Below, in pieces: positions 26,631 to 36,254 of a DNA stretch of 64,000 bases; position 1 is the first letter of the stretch, and every line of letters begins with the position of its first letter. The stretch spans positions 186,001-250,000 of the forward strand of contig NZ_JANLGI010000002.1 in NCBI RefSeq assembly GCF_024655635.1. The letters are read 5' to 3'. Source of the stretch: Allobosea sp. 47.2.35 (GTDB lineage Bacteria; Pseudomonadota; Alphaproteobacteria; Rhizobiales; Beijerinckiaceae). Below the pieces are notes generated by a model. That model did not search any database. It had not been told where the DNA came from and saw nothing but the letters and a program-made list of their open reading frames with translations. A program made the position numbers and the translations under genes.

Positions 26631-27007
26631 ATCCGATTCGACGGCCGGTTTGGGAAAAATGGGCTGGGATTGCAGCCTTGCCGGAAAAGATGGGCCAATC
26701 GGGGCAGAGGGCGAAAAAACTTCGTCTTTCTTCCTCCACGCTCCGGACTCGATCGCGCCGCCTTTTGCTGGTCTGGGAGGCCTGCGCCAAAGCCACGTTC
26801 CGCCGCGAGCGAACCCCGAAAATTTATCGATGCGGTTCACCGCCGATTAACCAAGACAGCGCCTTATCGAAGCGGAACGAATTTGGGTTCTCCCGGCATG
26901 CTCGGTCACCTCGCGACGTGCATCGTGCTCCCCTCGATTGGAGCGCGCGCGGCGAAGCTGTGTCTCCGGCCGCCGGGCGTGGCGTAAGCGTATCGAGAGT
27001 GCGGCGG
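26631..27007. other. Divergent intergenic region, no gene seen
   Basis: This 377-bp region lies between the MFS start (26630) and the DUF2778 start (27008). An open frame crosses it but its translation is compositionally unlike a protein. The part around 26815-26885 is richer in A/T and probably holds the two promoters. GGTT...AACC half-sites occur at 26834-26852, but I cannot assign them. Confidence 0.5.
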
Positions 27008-28078
27008 ATGACCTATGCGACCTATGTCCGGGAAGGTGGCGCGCCTTATGTGCGGCCCCGTCGCCGTCGGCGGCCTTTCCTGAAGGGTTTCCTGCTCGCG
27101 CTTGCGCTCAGCGGTGGTGCGATGTCCGGCTTCTGGATGCTGGGGCAGGGCGCCCCGGGCCCGGATGCCAACAACCCGTCGTCCGCGAATGCCCGCAAGG
27201 CATCGACCAGCCGCGTCGCGCAGCAGCAGGCGCCGGGCTATAGCGGCTTGCTGAATCCCGGCCTGTCGGATGGCAGGGGCTCGAGCTTCGTGCAGGGTGC
27301 TCCCGCCCGCTCAGCATTCCAACCGGCCGCACCGTCGCCGTCCTCTCTCGCTGCCGCCGAGCCTGCCTTGCCGCTGCCGCCGCAGCCGCCGGTCACGCTC
27401 GCGGAGAAGGCTGCCCCCATGCCGGTGCCGCGTCCGCTCGACCTGCTGCCGAAGGCCGATCCCCAGCAGCTCCAGCCGCGCGTCGCGCAGCCGACGACGC
27501 CGCGCCGCAACCGCACGGCGGCCGCTACGCCGACCCCCGAGGACAACCGCAACTTCTTCGAGAAGCTCTTCGGCGTGCAGAAGCAGGCGGAGCCGGCCGG
27601 GACCGCGCTTGCCTATGCCGCGCCGCAGGATGACATCATCGACCGCGGCCGCATCACGCGCCTCAGCCCCTCGATCGGCACCCCGCCGCGCACCGCCGAG
27701 GCGGGCACGGCGATCTACGATATCGCCGCCAAGATGGTCTATATGCCGAATGGTGAGCGTCTGGAGGCTCATTCCGGCTTCGGCGAGATGATGGACGATG
27801 TCCGCTACGCCCATGTCCGGATGAAGGGCGTCACCCCGCCGCATATGTACACCCTAACCGAGCGCGAGGCGCTGTTCCATGGCGTGCGCGCCATCCGGCT
27901 CAACCCCGTCGGCGGCAGCAGCGCGATCTATGGCCGCGCGGGGCTGCTGGCGCATACCTACCTGCTCGGGCCGCGCGGCGACTCGAACGGCTGCATCTCG
28001 TTCAAGGACTATGACCGCTTCCTGCAGGCCTTCCTGCGTGGCGAGGTCAAGCGGATCAGGGTGGTCGCGAGCCTCTGA
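27008..28078 (+). CDS. DUF2778 / L,D-transpeptidase-like exported protein
   Basis: A 356-residue protein. A basic N-terminus (VRPRRRRRPF) precedes one membrane segment at about 25-46, then a long Pro/Ala-rich linker to about residue 190, and a C-terminal DUF2778 domain. The domain has AIYDIAAKMVYMPNGERLEAHSG and ends with GPRGDSNGCISFKDYDRF, where Cys329 corresponds to the L,D-transpeptidase-like nucleophile. It probably sits in the inner membrane with the catalytic domain in the periplasm and modifies peptidoglycan or links proteins to it. The ATG at 27008 is chosen at the start of the protein-like sequence. Enzymatic activity of DUF2778 proteins is not generally established. Confidence 0.85.
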   Translation: MTYATYVREGGAPYVRPRRRRRPFLKGFLLALALSGGAMSGFWMLGQGAPGPDANNPSSANARKASTSRVAQQQAPGYSGLLNPGLSDGRGSSFVQGAPARSAFQPAAPSPSSLAAAEPALPLPPQPPVTLAEKAAPMPVPRPLDLLPKADPQQLQPRVAQPTTPRRNRTAAATPTPEDNRNFFEKLFGVQKQAEPAGTALAYAAPQDDIIDRGRITRLSPSIGTPPRTAEAGTAIYDIAAKMVYMPNGERLEAHSGFGEMMDDVRYAHVRMKGVTPPHMYTLTEREALFHGVRAIRLNPVGGSSAIYGRAGLLAHTYLLGPRGDSNGCISFKDYDRFLQAFLRGEVKRIRVVASL

Positions 28079-28084
28079 AGGCGG

Positions 28085-28333
28085 CTAGGGCTGATGCGAA
28101 CGGCTGCTGATCCGCAGGATAATGCCAGTCGCGGTCAAGACACAGCCCAGCACGAAGGGCGGGACGAAGACCATGAGGGCTTCGGTGTCCTCCCAGCGAA
28201 AGCGGAACCGGGAGAAGCTGCAGCCGCCCGAAGCCAAGCCGCAGGCGAAGAGGTTGAGCCCGACCCAGCCCGCGAAGGTGATGAGGCAGAGAATTGCCCC
28301 GCCTCCGATCAGGAGCAAGCTCGCGAGCCGCAT
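28085..28333 (-). CDS. Small two-helix membrane protein, unknown
   Basis: An 82-residue protein with hydrophobic segments at about 5-32 and 53-73 joined by a short Cys-containing, charged loop (GGCSFSRFRFRWEDTE). The ATG at 28333 and the stop 6 bp from the DUF2778 stop (convergent) fit a real small gene, lying 28 bp downstream of topA on the same strand. No family recognised. Confidence 0.6.
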   Translation of the reverse strand: MRLASLLLIGGGAILCLITFAGWVGLNLFACGLASGGCSFSRFRFRWEDTEALMVFVPPFVLGCVLTATGIILRISSRSHQP

Positions 28334-28361
28334 TCAGATCGTTCCGTGACGCCTGGCGCCG

Positions 28362-31028
28362 TCAGCCGCGTGCGGCCTTCGGCGCCTTCTTCGCGGCCGG
28401 TTCTGCCTCGGCGGCCTTCTTGGCCGGGGCCTTCTTCGCAGCAGGCTTCTTGGCCGGCGCCTTGGCCTTGGCTGCGCCGGCAGCAGCCTTCGGCTTGCCC
28501 TTGCCGCCCTTTGCCTCGGCCTTGGCGTTCGCCAGCTCGATCGCCTGCTCCAGCGTGATGCTCTCGGCCGTCATCGTCTTGGGCAGGGTCGCGAAGATCT
28601 TGCCCCAGGCGACATAGGGGCCGTATTTGCCCGCCTTGACCTCCAGCGCGCCGCCTGCGGGATGGTCGCCCAGCGCACGGCCCGGCGTCGCCGCGGCACG
28701 ACCGCGTCCGCCGCCGCTTTCCTTGGCGACGATCAGATCGATGGCGCGGTTGGCGCCGAGTTCGAGCACGTCGTCGTCCTTGTCGATATTGGCGTAGACC
28801 TTGCCGTGCTGGACGTAAGGCCCGAAGCGCCCGATGCCGACGAGGATCGGCTCGCCGCTCTCGGGATGCCTTGCGACCTCGCGCGGCAGCGAGAGCAGGG
28901 CGAGCGCCTTCTCAAGTGTCACGCTCGCCGGGCTCATGCCCTTGGGCAGGCTGGAGCGCTTCGGCTTCTCGCCCTCGCCGAGCTGGATATAGGGGCCGAA
29001 GCGGCCGTCGCGCAGCGTGACTTCGAGATTCGTCACCGGGTCGGTGCCGAGGATGCGCACGCCCGGCGCGCCCTGGCCGCCCTCGGCCGAAGCTTCGCCA
29101 TCCGCAGCGGGGACGGAGAGGGGGCGCGTATAGCGGCATTCAGGGTAGTTCGAGCAGCCGACGAAGGCGCCGAACTTGCCGAGCTTCAGCGAGAGCTGGC
29201 CGGTGCCGCAGGTCGGGCAGACGCGGGGATCGGAGCCATCGGCCTTCTGCGGGAAAATATACTCGCCGAGGATGCCGTTCAGCGCCTCGAGCACGTCGCC
29301 GACGCGCAGATCCTTGGTCTCGCCGATCGAGGCCTGGAACTCGTCCCAGAACTCGCGCAGCAGCGCCTTCCAGTCGATCTCGGCATTGGAGACGCGGTCG
29401 AGCTTCTCCTCGAGATTCGCCGTGAAGTCGAACTCGACATAGCGCTTGAAGAAGCTCTCCAGGAACGACGTCACCAGCATACCCTTGTCCTCGGGCACGA
29501 GGCGCTTCTTCTCGATGCGGACATATTCGCGGTCGCGCAGGGTCGAGAGCGTCGCGGCATAGGTCGAGGGCCGGCCGATGCCGAGCTCTTCCATGCGCTT
29601 GACCAGGCTCGCTTCCGAGAAGCGCGGCGGCGGTTCGGTGAAATGCTGATCGGCGGCGATATCCCGCTTCTCCAGCTTGTCGCCTGCCTTCATCGCCGGC
29701 AGCTTCTTGGAATCCTCGTCCTCCTCGTCGTCGCGGCTCTCCTGATAGAGCGTCAGGAAGCCGTCAAAGAGCACGACCTGTCCAGAAGCGCGCAGTTCCA
29801 GATTGCGGGCGCCGACCTTGGCCGCGATATCGACCGTGGTGCGCTCCATCTCGGCCGATTCCATCTGGCTCGCGATGGTGCGCTTCCAGATGAGTTCGTA
29901 GAGCTTGGCCTGCTCCGGTTCGAGATGGCGCGCGACCATGGCCGGCAGGCGGCCGAGATCGGTCGGGCGGATGGCCTCGTGGGCCTCCTGCGCGTTCTTG
30001 GCCTTGACCGTGTATTTGCGCGGCGCGTTCGGCACGTATTTCTCGCCGAACTCCTTGCCGATGACGCGGCGCGCCGCGGCGATCGCCGAGCCGTCCATGT
30101 CGACGCCGTCGGTACGCATATAGGTGATGAGGCCGACGGTCTCGCCGCCGATATCGACGCCTTCATAGAGCCGCTGGGCGAGCTGCATCGTCCGCGCCGG
30201 GGCGAGGCCGAGCTTGCGCGAGGCCTCCTGCTGCAGCGTCGAGGTCTGGAAAGGAGGCTGAGGATGGCGCTTGACCGGCTTGGCCTCGACTTCGCTGACG
30301 GTGAAGAGCGCGCTTTCCAGCGCCGCCTTGAAGGCCTTCGCCTCCTCTTCGTTGCCGATATCGAGCCGGGCGATCTTCTTGCCGTCGGCCCCGACGAGGC
30401 GGGCCTCGAAGGTCTGGCCTGACGCGGTCGCGAGCGTCGCGACCAGAGACCAGTATTCGCGGGCCCGGAAGGCCTCGATCTCGCGCTCACGGTCGCAGAC
30501 GAGGCGCAGCGCCACCGACTGCACGCGGCCGGCCGAGCGGGCGCCCGGGAGCTTCCGCCACAACACCGGCGAGAGCGTGAAGCCAACGAGATAGTCGAGC
30601 GCCCGGCGCGCCAGATAGGCATCGACCAGCGCCTGGTCGATCGCGCGCGGATTGGCCAGAGCCTTCTGCACGGCGTCCTTGGTGACGGCATTGAAGGTGA
30701 CGCGCTCGACGGGAATGCCCTTGAGCACGCGCTTCTGGTTCAGCGCCTCCAGCACATGCCAGGAGATCGCCTCGCCCTCGCGATCCGGGTCGGTTGCGAG
30801 GATCAGCTTCTCGGCGCCTTTCACGGCACGCGCGATCTCGGCGACCTGCTTGGCGCCGCGGCCCTCGATCTCCCATTTCATGGAGAAGTCGTTGTCGGGC
30901 TCCACCGAGCCGTCCTTGGCCGGCAGGTCGCGGATATGCCCGAACGAGGCGATCACCTCGTAGTCGGAGCCCAGGTATTTGTTGATCGTCTTGGCCTTGG
31001 CCGGCGACTCGACGACGAGGAGCTTCAT
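28362..31028 (-). CDS. topA: DNA topoisomerase I
   Basis: An 888-residue type IA enzyme that relaxes negative supercoils. The TOPRIM domain is at the N-terminus (VVESPAKAKTINKYLG, ATDPDREGEAISWH). The active-site tyrosine lies in LITYMRTDG near residue 302. One tetracysteine zinc motif is seen (CPTCGTG then GCSNYPEC), followed by repeats that read FGPYIQLGEG, FGPYVQHG and YGPYVAWG. The last ~45 residues are a Lys/Ala/Pro-rich tail (AKKPAAKKAPAKK), common in alphaproteobacterial TopA and thought to bind DNA nonspecifically. It is divergent from panB. In many relatives dprA lies just upstream of topA; here that order has been broken. Confidence 0.96.
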   Translation of the reverse strand: MKLLVVESPAKAKTINKYLGSDYEVIASFGHIRDLPAKDGSVEPDNDFSMKWEIEGRGAKQVAEIARAVKGAEKLILATDPDREGEAISWHVLEALNQKRVLKGIPVERVTFNAVTKDAVQKALANPRAIDQALVDAYLARRALDYLVGFTLSPVLWRKLPGARSAGRVQSVALRLVCDREREIEAFRAREYWSLVATLATASGQTFEARLVGADGKKIARLDIGNEEEAKAFKAALESALFTVSEVEAKPVKRHPQPPFQTSTLQQEASRKLGLAPARTMQLAQRLYEGVDIGGETVGLITYMRTDGVDMDGSAIAAARRVIGKEFGEKYVPNAPRKYTVKAKNAQEAHEAIRPTDLGRLPAMVARHLEPEQAKLYELIWKRTIASQMESAEMERTTVDIAAKVGARNLELRASGQVVLFDGFLTLYQESRDDEEDEDSKKLPAMKAGDKLEKRDIAADQHFTEPPPRFSEASLVKRMEELGIGRPSTYAATLSTLRDREYVRIEKKRLVPEDKGMLVTSFLESFFKRYVEFDFTANLEEKLDRVSNAEIDWKALLREFWDEFQASIGETKDLRVGDVLEALNGILGEYIFPQKADGSDPRVCPTCGTGQLSLKLGKFGAFVGCSNYPECRYTRPLSVPAADGEASAEGGQGAPGVRILGTDPVTNLEVTLRDGRFGPYIQLGEGEKPKRSSLPKGMSPASVTLEKALALLSLPREVARHPESGEPILVGIGRFGPYVQHGKVYANIDKDDDVLELGANRAIDLIVAKESGGGRGRAAATPGRALGDHPAGGALEVKAGKYGPYVAWGKIFATLPKTMTAESITLEQAIELANAKAEAKGGKGKPKAAAGAAKAKAPAKKPAAKKAPAKKAAEAEPAAKKAPKAARG

Positions 31029-31237
31029 GATTTTCGTGTCTCGATGACAGCCTCGATCAGAGCGCGGAGCCAGCCCTGACGGACGGTCCCGCGACCCGCA
31101 AGACCGCTGCGGTTCGGATTTGCGCGCGAAAGTGGTTCAGCGCGCCGGCTCTGTCAAACCCCGATTGCGCTTCCCGCGAGGGGGAAGAGCGTTTAGGGGC
31201 TTCCGCCGGGCGCCCACCGTCACTTGGGGAGAAGAGC

Positions 31238-32056
31238 GTGTCGTCGCAAGCACAGATCAAGCGCCTGACGGCGCGTGACATCCGCAGCCGTAAGGGCGCC
31301 GAGCCGATTGTCTCGCTTACCGCTTACACTGCTCCCATGGCAGCTCTGGCCGAGCGCCATTGCGATGTTCTGCTCGTCGGGGATTCGCTCGGCATGGTCG
31401 TCCATGGCCTCGACAGCACCGTGCCGGTCACGTTGGAGATGATGATCCTGCATGGCCAGGCCGTGATGCGCGGTTCTCGGCGGGCGCTCGTCGTCATCGA
31501 CATGCCTTTCGGCAGCTATGAGGAAAGCCCGGAGCAAGCCTTCCGTAACGGGGCCCGCATCATGCAGGAGACCGGTTGCGGGGCGTTGAAGCTCGAGGGC
31601 GGCCAGCGCATGGCCTCCACCATTCGCTTCATGGTCGACCGCGGCATTCCGGTGATGGCTCATGTCGGGCTGACGCCCCAGGCGGTGAACGTGCTGGGGG
31701 GCTTCAAGGCGCAAGGGCGCAGTCGGGCTGAATGGCCGGCGATCATCGCCGATGCGGAGGCTGTGACGGAAGCCGGGGCCTTCGCCGTGGTTCTGGAGGC
31801 GGTGGCCGAGCCGCTTGCCGCCGAGATTACCGCCAAGGTCGCGATTCCGGCCATCGGAATCGGCGCCTCGGCGGCCTGCGACGGCCAGGTGCTCGTACTC
31901 GACGACATGTTGGGCCTGACCGGCCGCGTGCCGAAATTCGTCAAGCTCTTCGGCAATCTTGCCGAGGAAGTCGATAGGGCAGTGGCGGAATATGCGGCGG
32001 ATGTTCGGGCCCGGCGCTTTCCCGGACCCGAGCAGGTTTATGCAGTGAGGGATTGA
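31238..32056 (+). CDS. panB: 3-methyl-2-oxobutanoate hydroxymethyltransferase (pantothenate synthesis)
   Basis: A 272-residue TIM-barrel enzyme that adds a hydroxymethyl group from 5,10-methylenetetrahydrofolate to alpha-ketoisovalerate. Landmarks: [25 protein letters not shown] (metal-binding Asp), [13 protein letters not shown] and [24 protein letters not shown]. It starts with GTG at 31238, five bases after GGGGAGAA. The stop is four bases from that of the convergent serine hydrolase gene. panC is not adjacent. Confidence 0.95.
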   Translation: MSSQAQIKRLTARDIRSRKGAEPIVSLTAYTAPMAALAERHCDVLLVGDSLGMVVHGLDSTVPVTLEMMILHGQAVMRGSRRALVVIDMPFGSYEESPEQAFRNGARIMQETGCGALKLEGGQRMASTIRFMVDRGIPVMAHVGLTPQAVNVLGGFKAQGRSRAEWPAIIADAEAVTEAGAFAVVLEAVAEPLAAEITAKVAIPAIGIGASAACDGQVLVLDDMLGLTGRVPKFVKLFGNLAEEVDRAVAEYAADVRARRFPGPEQVYAVRD

Positions 32057-32060
32057 AAGG

Positions 32061-33263
32061 TCATTGAGCCCGCGCCGCCACCAGCCGGTCGATGAAGGCG
32101 TCGGTCTGGGCGCCGTTGATCCAGCGCAGCACGGCGACGACGTCCTGCTCGGGATCGACCCAGATCACGTTGCTGCCGGCGCCAAGCGCCGAGAACGACG
32201 AGGCCGGCACGCCCGGACGCGCCGCCAGCCACCAGAGATAGCCGTAATTCGTCAAGGTGGGGGAGGGCGTCAGCATCCGCTTGACCCAGTCGCGCGACAG
32301 GATCTGCCGGCCGCCCCAGTCGCCCTGCCGGCCGATCAGCAGGCCGAAGCGGGCATGGTCGCGCGCGCCGATGAAGAGCCCGCCGCCCCAGTGGCCGCCG
32401 CCGGGCACCGACTGGATCGAGCGCCCGTCGATATCCGTGAAGGAGGTGCTGTAGCCCTCCCAGCGCCAGTCCGGCGAGGCGCCGATCGGGTCCATCACCC
32501 GCTCGCGCAGCACCTCCGGCAGCGGCCGGCGGAAGCGTTCGAGCAGCGCGTAGGAGAGAACGTTCACCCGCACGTCGTTATATTCGTAGAAGGAGCCGGG
32601 CGTCCTGAGTTCGCGGCGCTGGCCCTTGCGGCTGTTATCGGCGCCGGGGCCGATCTGGCGGTTATGGTCGACCTGATCGGACTTGCCGAAGATTTCGCCC
32701 TGCCATTCGCTCGATTGCTGCAGCAGATGGCGCCAGGTGATCTGGCCGTTATGCGCGCCGGCGAAGACCGGGTCGGCAACCGTCTTGCCGACGGCTTCGT
32801 CCACATCCTTGATCAGACCGTCGTCGAAGGCGATGCCGGCGAGCACCGCGAGATAGCTCTTGGCGATCGAGAAGGTCATGTCGGTGCGGGCCGTGTCGCC
32901 CCATTCGGCGACGATGCGCCCACCTTTCAGGACTAGTCCGGCCGGACCGCCGCGCTCGCGCACCGGGCCGACGATCTCGGTCCAGGGGCCGCGCTCGTTC
33001 CATTCGACATTCCCGACATAGCTGCCATCCGGATAGTACAGGCTGCGCGGCCAGGGGCTTTCCTGCTCGCGGGCGAAATCGACGGCAGCCTTCAGCCTGT
33101 CCGGGTCGAAGCCGGCCTTGGCGGGCGCGATCGTCTGCCAGAGGGCGCCGTCGGCGGCGGGAACGAAGGCATCGGTCGGGCTGGACAAGGCGGCATCCTC
33201 ACGCACGGCGGAAACCCGATTGGTAGCGCCGTTTTGCTGAAAGCTCCACGACCCACAGGACAT
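32061..33263 (-). CDS. Serine hydrolase, class C beta-lactamase-like
   Basis: A 400-residue protein with the SxxK motif in TFSIAKSY and YxN in YEYND; a third motif may be GGGHWGGG. These residues make the serine acyl-enzyme machinery of the class C beta-lactamase / DD-peptidase / esterase superfamily. No convincing signal peptide is visible, so it is probably cytosolic, arguing for an esterase or amidase rather than a lactamase. GGGAGG precedes the ATG at 33263 by four bases. It is divergent from pyrB. Substrate unknown. Confidence 0.85.
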   Translation of the reverse strand: MSCGSWSFQQNGATNRVSAVREDAALSSPTDAFVPAADGALWQTIAPAKAGFDPDRLKAAVDFAREQESPWPRSLYYPDGSYVGNVEWNERGPWTEIVGPVRERGGPAGLVLKGGRIVAEWGDTARTDMTFSIAKSYLAVLAGIAFDDGLIKDVDEAVGKTVADPVFAGAHNGQITWRHLLQQSSEWQGEIFGKSDQVDHNRQIGPGADNSRKGQRRELRTPGSFYEYNDVRVNVLSYALLERFRRPLPEVLRERVMDPIGASPDWRWEGYSTSFTDIDGRSIQSVPGGGHWGGGLFIGARDHARFGLLIGRQGDWGGRQILSRDWVKRMLTPSPTLTNYGYLWWLAARPGVPASSFSALGAGSNVIWVDPEQDVVAVLRWINGAQTDAFIDRLVAARAQ

Positions 33264-33326
33264 GTGCCCTCCCGGTTCGGGGCCGCTTGCGCCATCAGCG
33301 ACTCGCGCCTAAACAGCCTGCTTCAA

Positions 33327-34271
33327 ATGACATCGCCAGCACCGCTCTATCCGCACCGCCATCTCCTCGGGATCGAGGGGTTGTCCCATCTGGACATCGA
33401 AGCGCTATTGGACCGGGCGGAAGACTACGTCTCCCTCTCCCGGCAGGTCGAGAAGAAGACCACGGCCCTGCGCGGACGCACCCAGATCAACCTGTTCTTC
33501 GAGCCTTCGACCCGGACGCAAGCGTCCTTCGAGTTGGCCGGCAAGCGCCTCGGCGCCGACGTGATGAACATGTCCGTTGCCTTCTCCTCGGTGAAGAAGG
33601 GCGAGACGCTGATCGACACCGCCGCGACGCTGAGCGCGATGCGCCCCGACATCATCGTCGTGCGCCATCATGCGGCCGGCGCGGTCAACCTGCTCGCCCG
33701 CAAGGTCGGCTGCTCGGTGATCAATGCCGGCGACGGCGCCCATGAGCATCCGACGCAGGCCCTGCTCGACGCGCTGACGATCCGCCGCAACAAGGGCCGC
33801 ATCCAGGGCCTGACGGTGGCGATCTGCGGCGACATCCTGCATTCGCGCGTCGCCCGCTCGAACATCATCCTGCTGAACGCGCTCGGCGCGAAGGTCCGCC
33901 TGATCGCGCCGACGACGCTGCTGCCGCCCGGCATCGAGCGCATGGGCGTCGAGATCTTCACCGACATGAACAAGGGTCTGGAGGGCGCCGACATCGTCAT
34001 GATGCTGCGCCTTCAGCTCGAGCGCATGAACGGCGCCTTCGTGCCGTCGGCGAAGGAGTATTTCCGCTATTACGGGCTCGATCAGGAGAAGCTCGCGCGA
34101 GCGCAGCCGGACGCGCTGGTGATGCATCCCGGCCCGATGAACCGCGGCGTCGAGATTTCGTCCGCCGTCGCCGACGGTGCCCAGTCGCTGATCCGCGAGC
34201 AGGTCGAGATGGGCGTCGCCGTCCGCATGGCGGTGCTCGATGCGCTGGCCCAGCACCTGCCGAATGTCTGA
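33327..34271 (+). CDS. pyrB: Aspartate carbamoyltransferase catalytic subunit
   Basis: A 314-residue transcarbamylase, the committed step of pyrimidine synthesis. The carbamoyl-phosphate loop is [39 protein letters not shown] and [10 protein letters not shown] match the family. The ATG at 33327 gives the usual N-terminus ([12 protein letters not shown]). It precedes the pyrC-like gene by 17 bp. Class A ATCases need a dihydroorotase-like partner for assembly, and the downstream gene can be that partner. No pyrI is present. Confidence 0.96.
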   Translation: MTSPAPLYPHRHLLGIEGLSHLDIEALLDRAEDYVSLSRQVEKKTTALRGRTQINLFFEPSTRTQASFELAGKRLGADVMNMSVAFSSVKKGETLIDTAATLSAMRPDIIVVRHHAAGAVNLLARKVGCSVINAGDGAHEHPTQALLDALTIRRNKGRIQGLTVAICGDILHSRVARSNIILLNALGAKVRLIAPTTLLPPGIERMGVEIFTDMNKGLEGADIVMMLRLQLERMNGAFVPSAKEYFRYYGLDQEKLARAQPDALVMHPGPMNRGVEISSAVADGAQSLIREQVEMGVAVRMAVLDALAQHLPNV

Positions 34272-34288
34272 GCGTAAAGAGACCGAAC

Positions 34289-35590
34289 ATGGCTGACACG
34301 CAGGACATCGCAATCGTCAACGCGCGCCTGATCGACCCCGCCACGGGTCGTGAGGGTACAGGTTCCGTCCTCATCCGCGACGGCGCCATCGCCGCGGTCG
34401 AGTGGCAGGGCACGCCCGCCACGGGCGAGGGCGTGCGCCGCATCGACGCGAAGGGCCAGGTGCTGACGCCCGGCCTCGTCGACCTGCGCGCCTTCCTCGG
34501 CGAGCCCGGCGCCGAATTCCGCGAGACGCTCGGCACCGGCTCGCAGGCCGCTGCTGCCGGCGGCGTGACCACCGTGGTCTGCCGCCCGGATACCAATCCG
34601 GTGATCGACGACCCCGCGATCATCGATTTCGTGAAGCGCCGCGCCCGCGACAAGGCCGTCGTCAACGTCCTCTCCTGCGCCGCCCTGACCAAGGGGCTGG
34701 AGGGCAAGGAGATCACCGAGTTCGGCCTGCTGCTCGAGGCAGGGGCGGTTTCCTTCTGCGATGGCGCGAAGGGCCTGCGCAATCCGCAGGTCATGCGCCG
34801 CGCCATGATCTATGCCCGCAATTTCGATGCCCTCATCATGAATCATGTCGAGGACCCCGACCTGCGCGGCTCCGGCGTGATGAACGAGGGCGAATTCGCC
34901 AGCCGCAGGGGTCTGCCGGGAATCCCGATCGAGGCTGAGACGGTGATGCTGGAGCGCGACATCCGCCTCGCCCGTGCCAGCGGCGCCCGCTACCACGCCG
35001 CAATGATCTCCTGCGCGGAATCGGTCGAGCTGGTGCGCCGCGCCAAGCAGGACGGCGTGCGCATCACCTGCGGCGTCTCGATCAACAACCTGACCCTCAA
35101 TGAGAACGATGTCGGCGAGTACCGCACCTTCTGCAAGGTCACGCCGCCGTTGCGCCATGAGGACGACCGCCTCGCCATGGTCGCGGCTTTGGCCGAGGGC
35201 GTGATCGACGTCGTCGTCTCCGATCACGACCCGCAGGATGTCGAGACCAAGCGCCAGCCCTTCTCAGAATGCGCTGACGGCGCGCTCGGCATCGAGACCA
35301 TGCTCTCCGCTGCCCAGCGCCTGGTCCAGGCCGGGCAGATCGGCCTGCCGCAATTGCTCGCCGCACTCTCGGCGCGGCCGGCCGCGCTGATCGGGCTTGC
35401 CGCCGGCAGGCTCGCCGTCGGTGCGCCTGCCGACCTCGTGCTCTTCGATCCCGAAGCGCCCTTCGTCGTCGACAAGCGCAAGCTCAAGTCGCGCGCCAAG
35501 AACTCGCCCTTCGACGAGGCGCGGCTCGAAGGCATCGTTGCCGCGACCTTCGTCGGCGGCCGGGTGGCCTACGAGGCCGAGCCGGGCTAG
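34289..35590 (+). CDS. pyrC: Dihydroorotase homologue, probably catalytically inactive (PyrX-like partner of PyrB)
   Basis: A 433-residue amidohydrolase-fold protein of the class I dihydroorotase family (PGLVDLRAFLGEPG, GGVTTVVCRPDTNPVIDDP, VVSDHDPQD). The two zinc histidines of the D-x-H-x-H motif are replaced: D65-L-R67-A-F69. The downstream H-x-x-H-x-S motif reads YHAAMIS, with Met in place of the second His. Asp in VSDHDP remains. Loss of these ligands is the hallmark of the pseudo-dihydroorotases that only scaffold aspartate carbamoyltransferase. An active PyrC should be encoded elsewhere. It follows pyrB by 17 bp in one operon. Confidence 0.9.
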   Translation: MADTQDIAIVNARLIDPATGREGTGSVLIRDGAIAAVEWQGTPATGEGVRRIDAKGQVLTPGLVDLRAFLGEPGAEFRETLGTGSQAAAAGGVTTVVCRPDTNPVIDDPAIIDFVKRRARDKAVVNVLSCAALTKGLEGKEITEFGLLLEAGAVSFCDGAKGLRNPQVMRRAMIYARNFDALIMNHVEDPDLRGSGVMNEGEFASRRGLPGIPIEAETVMLERDIRLARASGARYHAAMISCAESVELVRRAKQDGVRITCGVSINNLTLNENDVGEYRTFCKVTPPLRHEDDRLAMVAALAEGVIDVVVSDHDPQDVETKRQPFSECADGALGIETMLSAAQRLVQAGQIGLPQLLAALSARPAALIGLAAGRLAVGAPADLVLFDPEAPFVVDKRKLKSRAKNSPFDEARLEGIVAATFVGGRVAYEAEPG

Positions 35591-35623
35591 GCTGTCCGCG
35601 AACCGCGGGGGAAAAGGGGCGGC

Positions 35624-36247
35624 ATGACGGATGTTCTGAACTGGGGCCTCTCCGGCCCCGCCACGCTGATCGCCCTCGTCGTCGGCTATCTCTTCGGCTC
35701 GATCCCTTTCGGCATCATCCTGACCAAGCTTGCGGGTGGCCCGGACCTGCGCAGCATCGGCTCGGGCAATATCGGCGCGACCAACGTCCTGCGCACCGGC
35801 AACAAGAAGCTCGCGGCCGCGACCCTCGTCGGTGACATGCTGAAGGGAACGGTCGCGGTTCTCGTCGGTGCGCGCTTCCTCGGTGGCCCCGAGGCGGCGC
35901 TGGCGGCCGGTGTCGGCGCCTTCCTCGGCCATCTCTTCCCGGTCTGGCTGCGCTTCAAGGGCGGCAAGGGCGTCGCGACCTATCTCGGCGTGCTGATCGG
36001 CGTGAAGGCCTCGATCGCATTGGTCTTCGCCGCGATCTGGCTGAGCCTGGCCTATCTCTTCCGCTATTCCTCGCTCTCCGCACTGGTCGCCAGCGCCCTG
36101 ACGCCGCTCCTGCTCTGGTTCTGGGCCGGGATGCCGAAGGCTGCGCTCGTCATGGCCGGGCTCACCGTCCTGCTCTGGATCATGCACCGGGAGAACATCG
36201 CCCGGCTGCTGGCCGGGCGCGAAGGCAAGATCGGCCAGAAGGGCTGA
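35624..36247 (+). CDS. plsY: Glycerol-3-phosphate acyltransferase (acyl-phosphate dependent)
   Basis: A 207-residue membrane enzyme with about five hydrophobic segments that transfers an acyl group from acyl-phosphate to glycerol-3-phosphate. Family motifs: [27 protein letters not shown] and [13 protein letters not shown]. Gene order pyrC-plsY-dprA is usual in Rhizobiales and the three lie head-to-tail on one strand, with 33 bp before plsY and 7 bp after it. Confidence 0.96.
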   Translation: MTDVLNWGLSGPATLIALVVGYLFGSIPFGIILTKLAGGPDLRSIGSGNIGATNVLRTGNKKLAAATLVGDMLKGTVAVLVGARFLGGPEAALAAGVGAFLGHLFPVWLRFKGGKGVATYLGVLIGVKASIALVFAAIWLSLAYLFRYSSLSALVASALTPLLLWFWAGMPKAALVMAGLTVLLWIMHRENIARLLAGREGKIGQKG

Positions 36248-36254
36248 CAGGGGC

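Noticed and set aside
32061..33263. Antibiotic-resistance beta-lactamase
   Set aside because: SxxK and YxN motifs exist, but there is no signal peptide and the sequence resembles the broader serine hydrolase family.
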